Below are positions 48,501 through 64,000 of a stretch of DNA of 64,000 nucleotides, piece after piece (the first letter of the stretch is position 1; every line of letters begins with the position of its first letter). Source of the DNA: Piromyces finnis (Eukaryota > Neocallimastigomycota > Neocallimastigomycetes > Neocallimastigales > Neocallimastigaceae). A program made the position numbers and the translations under genes. The stretch spans positions 248,001 to 312,000 of the forward strand of contig MCFH01000018.1 in NCBI GenBank assembly GCA_002104945.1. The letters are read 5' to 3'. The notes beneath the pieces are model-generated. The model was not told the origin of the DNA and did not search any database. It saw nothing but the letters and a program-made list of their open reading frames with translations.

Positions 48501-50736
48501 GATGAAGGTAAGCTAGGCATTGCAACTTCTGAATGAAGAGGAGAATACTTTGCTGAATGTGATGTAGTAGGACTAACAGTGGAGTTTAAATCAATAGAAC
48601 CCGAACCTGAAATAGATCCATCATCCATTCCTGCGAAAAGATGTGGTGATCTTGGAGAACGTACTGGACTAAATGGACCAGAAGTATATACATGTGGAGA
48701 AGTAGCTGTAGATGCAACTGAACTTCCTTGATTTAAATATGTTGATTCAATACTACTAATATTATCATTACTCATAATATTGGGTGGCGTTACGGTTGAA
48801 TCTCTATCATCATCCATATATACTGCATATATGTTTTCTTCAGTATCTTGTGATGAATTAAGTTCATAATCAACAAGTGCTTGTTGTTTTAATTGAGCCT
48901 TAAAATATTTAAGATATTGAGTAATTTCAGTGAAACTTGGACGAGATTCTGGGTTTCCATCCCACATTCTTTCCATCAACTTCCAAATTGCCATTGGACA
49001 ATCTTCTGGATAATCTGGACGTTTTCCAGCTATGACAGCTTCAGAAAGGAATCTTTCAGATAAGTTTTGGAATGGAACATTACCCCAAGTGAAAAGTTCA
49101 TAGCAAAGCATAGCAAAACTATATACATCAGATTTCTTTGTGTAAACAAAACTTTCATGTACTTCATTAGCAGTCCAACGTAATGAATCAAGACGCTTTA
49201 ATTTAGAATGATGATCTACTACTGCACGGCATTTACTAAAACCAAAATCACAAATATGTGGCTTTAATTTTTCATCTAAAAGAATATTTCTGGCCATTAA
49301 ATCACCATGAACTACATTTTTTGAGTGTAAGTATTCCATACCTGAACTAATTCCAATTAACACTTCAATTAAGTTGATGAGTGAAAGTTTTTCTTTACCT
49401 TCAATATAACTAATTAAATTACCATTTTTCATTAAAGGTATAACAACAAATGGATAATCACCTAATTGATAAGCACCATATAAAGAAAGCACATTTGGAT
49501 GCTTTAAATTATACCACATTTTAACATCTTTATAAAATTCTCTTCTAACACGAACACGATTAATTTGATAAGACATTTCTTTTATTGCAACATCTAAACC
49601 TAACCAAAATGCTTTATAAATTTTTGAAAATGGACCAACAGAGAGAATTTCCCATATTTCAATATCCCAACTGGCAATTTGCCAGTTTTTTGATTCCACC
49701 GTTAATCCTTGTGCCATTTTTTTAAGGTGTTCACAAACATAAACAATATTATCTATGTTTACGAATCTTTTACGATTCATATGTGGCTTTTTATAGTTAC
49801 GTATCATTGAAATAATCTCCTGTGAATGTTTTTGAGAATAAATTATTTTACGATTTCCATCATCATCTTTTAATACATCTTCAAGATGTGGTTCATCTGG
49901 ATCATTAATATCTTCGTTTATTATATCTTCTAAAGTAGAAATAGCTTCAATAATCATTTCTGGTTCCGTTACTCTTCCTAAAAATGAAAGGAGTCGAGCA
50001 TCACTTTTAATTGCGGAATTTAATAAATTGTTAAAATATTCATTATCTTCTTCTCTATCATCCTGATCTTCCATTTCTTGAAGAGATTTATTAAGATAAG
50101 GTAAATTTCTTAAACCCAATTGTAAACTATAGTAAATCAATTGGGAATTAAAGTTATCAAATACTGTTTCTAATTCATGATTAGAAATTAATTTTTTAAA
50201 TGGACCATAAACAACATAACTTTCTATATGACTAGCTATCTGTAAAAAAAGATTTTTTATACCTTTGAAATGGCTATTTGATATTGACTTTACATTTTCA
50301 ATATCAGAATATACTTCTTCAAACTCTCTTAAAAATAAATTTAATCTTTTCCATAATCTATTTATTTGACATTTATTGATGATGACGGTATCAATTACAT
50401 TATATATTCTTTTACATATTTCATGTAATTCTCTTTATAAAAATTGATAAATATATTTTTATTTATTTAAAACATATTAATTTTATATTAGATTCGAAAA
50501 AAGTACGTATTTGAATAGTTAAAACATAAAAAAAATGAATGTTAGTCAAAAAAAAAAATTTCTTAAATATTTTATTTTTTTAAACATGATAAACTACTAT
50601 TTATTATTACTACTTAAATTGTATAAAAATTATATTTATTTATTCAACGCAATGTCCTTTTTTTACTTTACCTTATAATATTGAATACTTCAATAGAGCT
50701 TGTTCCTTGCATAACAATATCTCTTCCTTGTAACAT
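45574..50736 (-). CDS. TKL-type protein kinase with C-terminal leucine-rich repeats
   Basis: Five exons (50736-50672, 50432-46113, 45996-45832, 45746-45679, 45587-45574) give 1543 residues. The large open frame extends upstream of its first internal TTG; the real start is the ATG at 50736. A helical N-terminal region (about 20-270) precedes a kinase domain (about 280-530) with the VAIK lysine near 305, HGDLMARN near 395 and an intact DFG near 416. The glycine loop is degenerate (VGPFSKIY), so activity is likely but not assured. A long Ser-rich middle includes an RS-dipeptide stretch (about 975-1010), and ribonuclease-inhibitor-like leucine-rich repeats follow from about 1230 to near the end. 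The HGD loop and layout resemble the pseudokinase at the left edge. The 14-bp last exon is weak: reading through instead adds 13 residues. Substrates are unknown. Confidence 0.87.
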
Positions 50737-56126
<5,390 letters not shown>

Positions 56127-56429
56127 ATGAATTTTAAAAGTATTTCATTACTAAATGCTTTTATTACCATAGCTTCAGCAGCTGTTGGTAGTATAAATGA
56201 TTTTAAAAATTATCCAGGAATTGTTGATTTAATTCAATCAAATACAAAAAATTATAAATCAAATTTCAAATATACTTTTACCGATGGTCCAATTTACAGT
56301 GGTGATGGTACTGCTTATGGTGATGCTACTTCAGGTGGAAATTGTTTATTCCCAAAAAAAGAATATTATAATGATATGATGTATGCCGCTCTTAATAATA
56401 AGCAATACAATGATGATATGGGTAAGAGA

Positions 56430-56524
<95 letters not shown>

Positions 56525-57620
56525 TAAATAAAATTTATATTGAAATAAAAATAATTTATTAAAATCTATATATTTATTAATTAATGCAATTGATATTAAA
56601 TTTAAAAAAAATTATATTTTTTTTTTTAAAAAAAAAGGTTGTGGTCTTTGTGCAGTTGTTGTTTCAACAAGCAATCCATACAAAGCTATTAGAGTTCGTA
56701 TTATTGACCAATGTCCAGAATGTGAACACGGAAGTTTAGATTTCAGTGATAAAGCATTCAAAGCTCTTTCAAACAAAACTCCAGATCGTATAAAGATTAC
56801 ATGGGCACTTATTCCATGTGATGTCGATGTTAATGAATTCCCAGCACTTGTTAAACCAAAAGCTCCATTAAAGTTCCAATTTAAATCTGGTTCTACACAA
56901 TTCTGGGGTGAAGTTGAAGTATTTAACACTCGTTACCCAGTTGCAAAGGTTGAACTTTTATTAAATGGTAAATATCAAAGTTTATACAGACGTGCTTATA
57001 ATTACTGGGCTCTTAGTTCTGGTGGTTTTGGTGCAGGTCCATACACCTTCCGTGTTACATTAGCCGATAACACTGTCATTCAAGCAACAAATGTTGAAAT
57101 GGTTATTCCAGCAAATGATGAAGGTGATTCTTACTCATCTGGTACTCAAACTATTCTTCAACAAGGTTCCTCATCAAGTGGAAGTAGTAATCAAAATGTA
57201 TCTACCCAAAAGAAAACTACTACTAAAAAGACTACTATTAAAAAAACTACTACTACTAAAAAAACCACTACTACTAAAAAAACAACTACCACAAAAAAAT
57301 CAAGTACAACATCTTCTTCCCAATGTCCAAATTCAATTTTAAGACAAGGCTATAGTTGTTGTGAACAAAATAATTGTAATATTTATTACAAGGATGATGA
57401 TGGTGATTGGGGTCTTACCAGTAGCTTAAAATGGTGTGGTATTAGATATAGCTGTCCAAACACTGTTAATTCAGCTTCAAATGATTCATCATGTGCTAGT
57501 GTATTCAATCAAATGGGTTATAAATGTTGTAGATCTTGTAATGTTGTTTTAACTGACTCCACTGGTAAATGGGGTGTTGAAGATAATGAATGGTGTGGTA
57601 TTCGTAAAGATTGTAAATAA
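56127..57620 (+). CDS. Secreted expansin-like protein with two fungal dockerins
   Basis: Two exons (56127-56421, 56638-57620) join in phase 1 to give 425 residues. The first ATG followed by a hydrophobic stretch gives a signal peptide (about 1-20). The double-psi-beta-barrel domain carries DGTAYG, conserved Cys pairs, Asp122 and HGSLDFS (129-135), whose Asp133 matches the key expansin aspartate. A CBM63-like domain follows (about 160-260), then a Thr/Lys linker of KKTTT units. Two Cys-rich modules at the C-terminus share GYxCC and WGVEDNEWCGI/WGLTSSLKWCGI signatures; these are fungal dockerins (CBM10 family), which bind cellulosomal scaffoldins. The likely role is non-hydrolytic loosening of cellulose on the extracellular cellulosome. 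Expansins lack the hydrolytic machinery of true GH45 enzymes, which are a less likely alternative. Confidence 0.93.
56433..56521. repeat. (AAT)n microsatellite in expansin intron
   Basis: About 30 AAT units immediately follow the 5' splice site of the expansin gene's single intron. Length change here would alter intron size only. Confidence 0.9.
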
Positions 57621-58517
57621 GATGATCAATGTGTCATAAAGAAAAAAAAAAAAATAGGTATATAGTTTATATAATTGAATAAGAAGAAGTGCATTTCGAA
57701 ATATTACAAAAAATATTTGTAATAGTGTATATTTTATTATTCATCCATCTATGTATAACAATTATAATTTTATATAAAATATTTAATTTTTTTTTTTATT
57801 AATTTTCTTATAATATTTATACAATATAAAAAATATAATTTATAAATGTGTATATTGTAACTATCATGTAAAAAAGTTGCTTTTTTTTCTTTTTTTTTTT
57901 AATCATATTTTATTCATTAAAAAATATAAATAAAATATATATAAAAGAATTAATTAGTTCTTTATTAATTTGAAAAAATAATCTTTGTGGATATTATACA
58001 ATCACAGTTATTTTTATTTTAATTTATTCCATAAAGAGTTTATAAAAGATTTTAACTCTAATGCAAAGAAAAAAATAACAACAAAGAATAATAATAATAA
58101 AAAAAAAAAAAAGGGGGGGGGGGAGGAATAGATAAACTAATAAATAATAAAAATTCAAAAATTAAGTTTTCTTTTATATTTATTACATTTTTATATATAC
58201 TTGTTTATTTATTATTATAATTATGATTATTATTTTTTTTATTTTATTTTTATTTTTATTTTTATTTTTTTTTTAAAAAAACTTACCTGCTTTGTATATT
58301 TTGAAATTAGATGATAAAAATAAATTAAAAACAACAACAACAACAAAAAATAAAATTAACGCTTTCAATAATATTAAAAAAATGAAAATTGTAACTAAAT
58401 ATTATGTATTATATACATTATATATGTATTGTATAAAGGATAGCAATTGTAGAAAAAAAAAAATCAATATCTATTGAATATATATATTGCTTAGTAGGTA
58501 GGAATACCTTTTATTAT
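57621..58517. other. Convergent AT-rich 3' spacer
   Basis: The expansin and BTB genes converge here. A 13-A run sits 22 bp past the expansin stop, and an isolated A-run followed by 11 G (58113-58123) is present. No gene is supported. Confidence 0.5.
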
Positions 58518-61500
58518 TTACATATTGTCATTAAAGTAGTCATGATTATCTTGATCATTGTGAAGTTCATCATGAATTATCATTTGATCATCTCCTTGTT
58601 CAATTTCATTATTCACCGCCGGTATATCCATGAAATGATCTTCTATATTTTCATAATTTAGATTTTCTTCCCATACTTGATCTTCTTTTATATCTTCGGT
58701 AGTTATATTTAATTGATCTTCTTCGGTGTGTTGCTCATCCCTACTACCAATATAAAAGGTATCATCTAATTCTGAGTTATTTTGATTTATTATGTCGTGT
58801 GATTCTTTATTATTCATATTATTATCATCATTATTTTCAATAAAATTTTCAATAACCGATTCCTCCATCATAATATTATCAACGGTATTATCATTATGAA
58901 CAGGTGTATCAACATCTTCATTTTCAAAATCGTTGCCTACATCCTTATTTAAACTATAGACTGTATCATCATAGAGATTATCTTCATTATTATGTTCATC
59001 CATGATACTATCTTGAAGTGGCTCTTCTAAATTTAATTCATTATTATCGTTGAAGAAAGTATTTTCGTTATCAACATCATTTTCTATTAGATGTATAACT
59101 TCTACATTATTTTCAAGGTGTATTGAATTTTTTTCATCTATTTCGTTTTCTGCATTGTTTTCTAATTGTATTTCTTTTTCATTATCAAAATTATCATGAA
59201 TATCTTCATAATGCTGCTGTTGATCATCAGAAATAGTTATTTGATTTTGTATATAGCTTTGCTCATCGTGTTGAATAGTATCTTTAACTTTTTCCTCTTG
59301 TTGATCTTGTAATTGTTGATCCTCTATATTATTAATATCTTGATTTACTTCAAATTCTTGTTCTTTTAATGATTGCTCATTAATACTATTATTATCTTGA
59401 AATTCTTCTATTTGTTGTTGTTGTTGTTGTTGTTCCTTCAATTTATCATTTTCTTGAATATCATTGTATTGAGATTCATTTATAGCATTATTATCTTCAT
59501 CTATGTGTTGGATTTCTTCATGAGATTGTTGATTGATTGTTTCATTATTAAATAATTCCTCCATGGCTTGTTGTTGTTGTTCATATAAAATATCATTATC
59601 CGATTCATCAAATTGTTGTTGATTTTGTTGTTGAATTTCTAAACTATGTCTATCAAAATTATTGTCATTATTATCAATATTTTCTTGTTGGTTTTGTAAC
59701 TTATTATCTATATTCTGTATTTCTTCAAATTCATTATTGTTAAAGGATGTTTTTGAATCATAAATAGCATTATTAAGATTATCATTTAATTGTTGTTGTT
59801 GCTCTTTCGGTTGATCATCAGAATTAATTATTGAATCTTCAAAAGTTTGATTTTGATCGTTATTGTTTTCATTTTCAAATCTTTGGTTATTCATTATTTC
59901 AATTTCTTTTGTATTATCATTGTTTAAATCTTCAATTTTTTGATGGTCTTCATCATGTTCTTGTAGTATCAATTCATGTTCTAATGCTTCTGGCTCATCA
60001 ACAGTATTATCTTCTATATATTCACTGTTTTCTTGATGATGATTTAAATAATTATATTCATTATCATTATCCACATCTTTTTGTTGATTATTTAAAATGT
60101 ACTCTTCATCCAATGGACTATGATCAATATTTTCTGTGACATCATCAGTATCTTTAAGGTATAATTCGTGATCATTACTTTCTTTTTCATTAGTATCACT
60201 TATTACAATATGATTCTCCAATATGTCTTTATTATCATCAAAAAATTCATTTTGGTTTTCATCAAAACTTTCATTTTTAGCCTCAATACTCAAAATATTA
60301 TCATCCATATGATCATTTGGTAATAATTCACAATAGTATTCATCATCACGAAGAGTACCTAAATTTTCATTATTAACTGGATTTAATTCATTAAATCCAA
60401 AATGATTTATATCTTCATGTGAAGATTCAATATCATATTCTTTTTCAACTTGATCATTGAAACTACTTTCAATATCTAAATCTACTCCACTTTCATTTTC
60501 TTTATCATCATTAATGACAATGATTTCATTATGATCTAAATTAATGACTTCCTCATTTTTTACTAAATTATCTTCATCATTTTCTTCTTCTTTAGATTCT
60601 TCTTCAGATTCACTTTTTTCTTCATAATAACTATTTACTTGACTCTGGTCTTCCAAGTTCAAATTATTATAATCATACTCATCATCTTCCTGTTGAATTT
60701 CATCACTTTCAGAATCTGTGGATGAACTTACTTCTTCAATTTTTTTGATATCACTTATATATTTATCATCATCTAATTCATCATTTTCAATGTATTCTTC
60801 ATTTTCATTATCTTCTTCAATCATAATACTTTCTTCGTTCTCACCCTCAATTATAATATTTTCATTTCCTTCCTTTACCTCATTATAACTATTATCTTCT
60901 TCTTTTTCATTTTCATATTCATTATCATTATTTTCTTCATTTTCATAACCTTCTTCTTCTTCTTCATATTCAATACTTTTTTCATTACTTCCTTCTTTCT
61001 CTTCTTTATAATCAGGATTATTCTCATCTTCATCATATATAACTTCTTGATTATAATTCTTGAGCTTGGTGTGATCTAATGAATCGTCAATAATTTCATA
61101 AACATCTTCATCATTAGATACAGTTTCATTTGTTGATTCATTAATTTCTATAATTTCATAACTATCAGTTTTTGAATATTTACTTTCATCCGGAGGATTA
61201 TTTGAATCATGTAAACTTAATTCAACGTCTATCATATCAACAACATTTTTTACTTGTTGTTGTTCTTTATTACTATTATTTTGACTAATTTCCATTTCAT
61301 TTTGTATGTCACCATTGCCTATACTATATTCATCTTCTATAACATGTATATTATTAAATACACCTGCATCAGATTCATCCTTTTTATTTAATACTTCATT
61401 TTTTTCTATTTCATCATTTTTATAATATATATTTTTATTTTCTTTGTTTGGCGTAAATTCAAGAGAATGATTATTATTTATAAAAAAATTATTATTTGGA

Positions 61501-62567
61501 TGTCTTCTTTTTATTGATACTTGTTCAAATACACCACTTTCATCTTCATCATCATTTGTTTTTCTTTTTCTTGATGATAGATGATTAGTAGATTCTTTTA
61601 ACTTTTCTGCCATTTCTTCAGGGAAAATATGAATGTCTTTATTATCTTTCATTATTTGTTCATCATAAAAATCATCAATTTCTTTTTTTTCATTATTATC
61701 TTCTATATATTCATTATTATCTATATTTAATTCTTCTTCAATTTCCTCAATTAAATTATTGATTTGATACTGATAAGATAAATTTAATAAATTTTCCAAT
61801 ATTTTTTTTGATTTAGGTACATAGCATCTTCCTTTATAAAGATATTCTATTAGTGCTTTAAAACTAATATAATTAACATTTGGAAATTTTAGATTTATGC
61901 AATTATTTTCTAATATTCCATTGTTAAAAATAGTATTAAAAGATGGGCATCGTGAAGCTAATATAACACGATGAGCCTTTATTACTTTTTGATGTTCACC
62001 CACTTCAAATTTTACATCATAATAATCATCAATAAAATTATTAAAATTATTTATTTGGTCAATATACTTACTGTAGATATATTGTTTATCTTGAATCTCA
62101 TGTATAAATATATTGTTAATTGAAGAAATATTTGGCAATAAAATATAACCTTCAGGTATTGTTTTTTTTGTAAAATATTGTTGATATGACATTTCATTTA
62201 TGTCTTTAATAAGTGTTATTCCCACAGTTAAATAATTTATTTTTTCAATATTATCATATTCAAACTTATAAAGACAAAATTTATTATCATAAAATTCATC
62301 CATAGAATAATTATGTATGTAATGGTATCTCCTATCTATATTAAAATATTCGTTACTATTTCCATTATTAATACTTAACCTTATTGATTTAATTGATGGA
62401 TTTCCTTTATATGATACTTTTATTTCCATATTATTGTTTGTCACATGATTAATTGAGATTACCCAAATTGCACCTTTACAAAAAAAATCTTTAGACTTAT
62501 ATTCCTCATTAAGTTTTACTTGTGTCGTAAAAAAATAACTATTTATATTACTAATATTTATACTCAT
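58518..62567 (-). CDS. BTB/POZ protein with very long acidic tail
   Basis: A single exon of 1349 residues. Residues 1-150 have a beta-rich, MATH-like look (for example FFCKGAIWVISI). A BTB/POZ domain follows at about 181-280, with YYDVKFEV, KAHRVILASRCPSF and ALIEYLYKGRCYV, the typical fold of adaptors for cullin-3 ubiquitin ligases. After a basic SSRKRK/SIKRRHP patch that may be a nuclear signal, nearly 1000 residues are dominated by Glu, Asp, Asn and Gln, with poly-Gln stretches coded by TTG/CTG repeats on the + strand. The tail is clearly disordered and strongly negative. A MATH-BTB adaptor (SPOP-like) is inferred; the MATH part is uncertain and no partner can be named. The first ATG of the frame is used and precedes a normal-composition N-terminus. 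Confidence 0.82.
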   Translation of the reverse strand: MSINISNINSYFFTTQVKLNEEYKSKDFFCKGAIWVISINHVTNNNMEIKVSYKGNPSIKSIRLSINNGNSNEYFNIDRRYHYIHNYSMDEFYDNKFCLYKFEYDNIEKINYLTVGITLIKDINEMSYQQYFTKKTIPEGYILLPNISSINNIFIHEIQDKQYIYSKYIDQINNFNNFIDDYYDVKFEVGEHQKVIKAHRVILASRCPSFNTIFNNGILENNCINLKFPNVNYISFKALIEYLYKGRCYVPKSKKILENLLNLSYQYQINNLIEEIEEELNIDNNEYIEDNNEKKEIDDFYDEQIMKDNKDIHIFPEEMAEKLKESTNHLSSRKRKTNDDEDESGVFEQVSIKRRHPNNNFFINNNHSLEFTPNKENKNIYYKNDEIEKNEVLNKKDESDAGVFNNIHVIEDEYSIGNGDIQNEMEISQNNSNKEQQQVKNVVDMIDVELSLHDSNNPPDESKYSKTDSYEIIEINESTNETVSNDEDVYEIIDDSLDHTKLKNYNQEVIYDEDENNPDYKEEKEGSNEKSIEYEEEEEGYENEENNDNEYENEKEEDNSYNEVKEGNENIIIEGENEESIMIEEDNENEEYIENDELDDDKYISDIKKIEEVSSSTDSESDEIQQEDDEYDYNNLNLEDQSQVNSYYEEKSESEEESKEEENDEDNLVKNEEVINLDHNEIIVINDDKENESGVDLDIESSFNDQVEKEYDIESSHEDINHFGFNELNPVNNENLGTLRDDEYYCELLPNDHMDDNILSIEAKNESFDENQNEFFDDNKDILENHIVISDTNEKESNDHELYLKDTDDVTENIDHSPLDEEYILNNQQKDVDNDNEYNYLNHHQENSEYIEDNTVDEPEALEHELILQEHDEDHQKIEDLNNDNTKEIEIMNNQRFENENNNDQNQTFEDSIINSDDQPKEQQQQLNDNLNNAIYDSKTSFNNNEFEEIQNIDNKLQNQQENIDNNDNNFDRHSLEIQQQNQQQFDESDNDILYEQQQQAMEELFNNETINQQSHEEIQHIDEDNNAINESQYNDIQENDKLKEQQQQQQQIEEFQDNNSINEQSLKEQEFEVNQDINNIEDQQLQDQQEEKVKDTIQHDEQSYIQNQITISDDQQQHYEDIHDNFDNEKEIQLENNAENEIDEKNSIHLENNVEVIHLIENDVDNENTFFNDNNELNLEEPLQDSIMDEHNNEDNLYDDTVYSLNKDVGNDFENEDVDTPVHNDNTVDNIMMEESVIENFIENNDDNNMNNKESHDIINQNNSELDDTFYIGSRDEQHTEEDQLNITTEDIKEDQVWEENLNYENIEDHFMDIPAVNNEIEQGDDQMIIHDELHNDQDNHDYFNDNM

Positions 62568-64000
62568 TTTGAAACAAATTTTATATTTACTAATATGTAC
62601 AAATTTTTTATTTAATTTTCCAATTACTAATTATTAATTACTATTATCCTATCAACTTAAAGTTATATTACTATTTATATTTTTATTAAAATTATAAATT
62701 AAATATTTATTATTACTACTATTATTATTATTATTACTAAAACCGTGTAATAATGTAATTCTATTAGTGATACTATACTACTACTGTAATTAATTAATTA
62801 CTATTTTGCTTTTATTTATATTGAATTTTTCTATACTATTTAATTCTTTAATATACTAATTTTACTAATAAAAAGAAAAAATGAAGAAACAAAATTAAAT
62901 ATAAATTATTTAAAAATACGCATATATATATAAAAAATAAATAAAAAAAACAATCTTCAAATATTATATATTTTAAACCAAAGATTCCCTATAATTACTT
63001 TTTATTAAATTTTTTTTTATTTTAATCTATATGACACTAAATTTTTTATCTTGTCTACTATATATTTGTCTATTTTTTTTCTTTTTCTTTTCTTTCTTTC
63101 TTTTTTTTTTATTATTTTTTTTTTTTTATTTTTTCTTTTTTTAAATTAATTTTTTATTTATGTAAATGAAAACTTTATATTTGAATTTCGGAATAAATAT
63201 TACTTAATAAAATTACTATTTTTATATATAAAAATGATAATAAATTAATAAATTCAATAATTCTTTACACCTTCTATTATCATAATAACAATTCAAATAA
63301 AATATATAATTATCTACTTTTGTAAAAAAAAAAAAAAAAAAAAAGTAAGCTTTTAAATATACAAAATATTACAAATATACTTTATTCTATTTTTCTTTTT
63401 TTGTTTACTAAAGTTATCATCAAATAAATGCTGAAATTATAAATAATACTAAAACTTTATAATTTTTTATTTAAATAAACAAATATATCTTCTTATATTA
63501 ATTCTAATTTTATTGTTGTGTTACAATAATTGAATACTTTTCTTTTTATTATTGTTACTGATAATGCTTTAAATAATTTATCTCCTCTCTATTATTTTAT
63601 TTTACTGTGTTTCCTTTAAAATAAATAATTGATTTTTATTCAAAGATTCATCATTTAATTTAATTTCCTATATTGAAGTTTTATTTTAATTAAAATAAAA
63701 AGGTGATCTTTTTTATTTTCAAATAAATATATATAAATATTTGAAATGTACAACATTTTAATTAAAATTGAAATTATGTAGAAATATGTAAAATTGTATA
63801 TTGTATATATTTTTTATGATAAATATTTTTTATATTAATCCAAAAATTTTTAATAATATAAATTATAAAGAAATAATATTCAAATTTATAAAAGTATCTA
63901 TTTATTAATTTATAGTTTTATTTATATCTACTTTTAATAATAATATTAATTTTTTATTAATAAAATATTTAAAGCTTATACAATATTTAAAATTATTTTT
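62568..64000. other. AT-rich spacer upstream of BTB gene
   Basis: It contains the presumed promoter of the BTB gene and otherwise AT-rich sequence with T/C-rich tracts (63078-63141) and an A run (63325-63343). No gene is seen before the window ends. Confidence 0.5.

Noticed and set aside
56612-56929. A 105-codon minus-strand frame opposite the expansin exon
   Set aside because: It is antisense to a well-supported gene with clear domain matches and has no recognised product.

Overview
This window looks like nuclear DNA of an anaerobic gut fungus (Neocallimastigomycota). It is extremely A+T rich, by eye well above 80%, with long ATT/AAT microsatellites, homopolymer A and T tracts, short AT-rich introns and a poly-asparagine protein. 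The decisive marker is an expansin-like secreted protein at 56127-57620 that ends in two cysteine-rich fungal dockerin (CBM10-type) modules, which are characteristic of the cellulosomes of these fungi. No bacterial, viral or transposon genes were recognised.

Fourteen protein genes were modelled, with 71 introns in total. From left to right they are: a tandem pseudokinase (5' end off the window); ornithine carbamoyltransferase with a presequence (-); a kexin-type proprotein convertase (+); a MYST histone acetyltransferase (-); a SIKE/FGFR1OP2-type coiled-coil protein (+); 15-exon cytosolic cysteinyl-tRNA synthetase (+); a poly-Asn protein (-); a transportin-3/Mtr10-type importin (-); an SLC33A1-type acetyl-CoA transporter (+); exportin-6 (+); a TBC1D5-type Rab GAP (+); a TKL kinase with leucine-rich repeats (-); the dockerin expansin (+); and a BTB protein with a long acidic tail (-). 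Most are housekeeping or trafficking genes with no operon-like logic. Three gene pairs are divergent across AT-rich spacers (OTC/kexin, MYST/SIKE, Mtr10/SLC33A1).

The most notable discovery is a pair of signals for a minor (U12-type) spliceosome. The SLC33A1 gene has an AT-AC intron at 30802-30967: its 5' end matches the U12 consensus, it ends in AC, and only this removal restores a conserved protein motif. The other 70 modelled introns fit GT-AG. About 25 kb upstream, in a gap with no protein gene, 5884-6023 has the parts of a U4-family snRNA: a Snu13/15.5K-type kink-turn, a GNRA-capped stem, an Sm site and a 3' hairpin. Its 5' end and stem-I region look more like U4atac than U4.

The other intergenic stretches, including 50737-56126 (about 5.4 kb), are AT-rich spacer with simple repeats and no supported gene. 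All exon borders were worked out by eye from reading frame, splice signals and family conservation, so they are predictions without transcript support.
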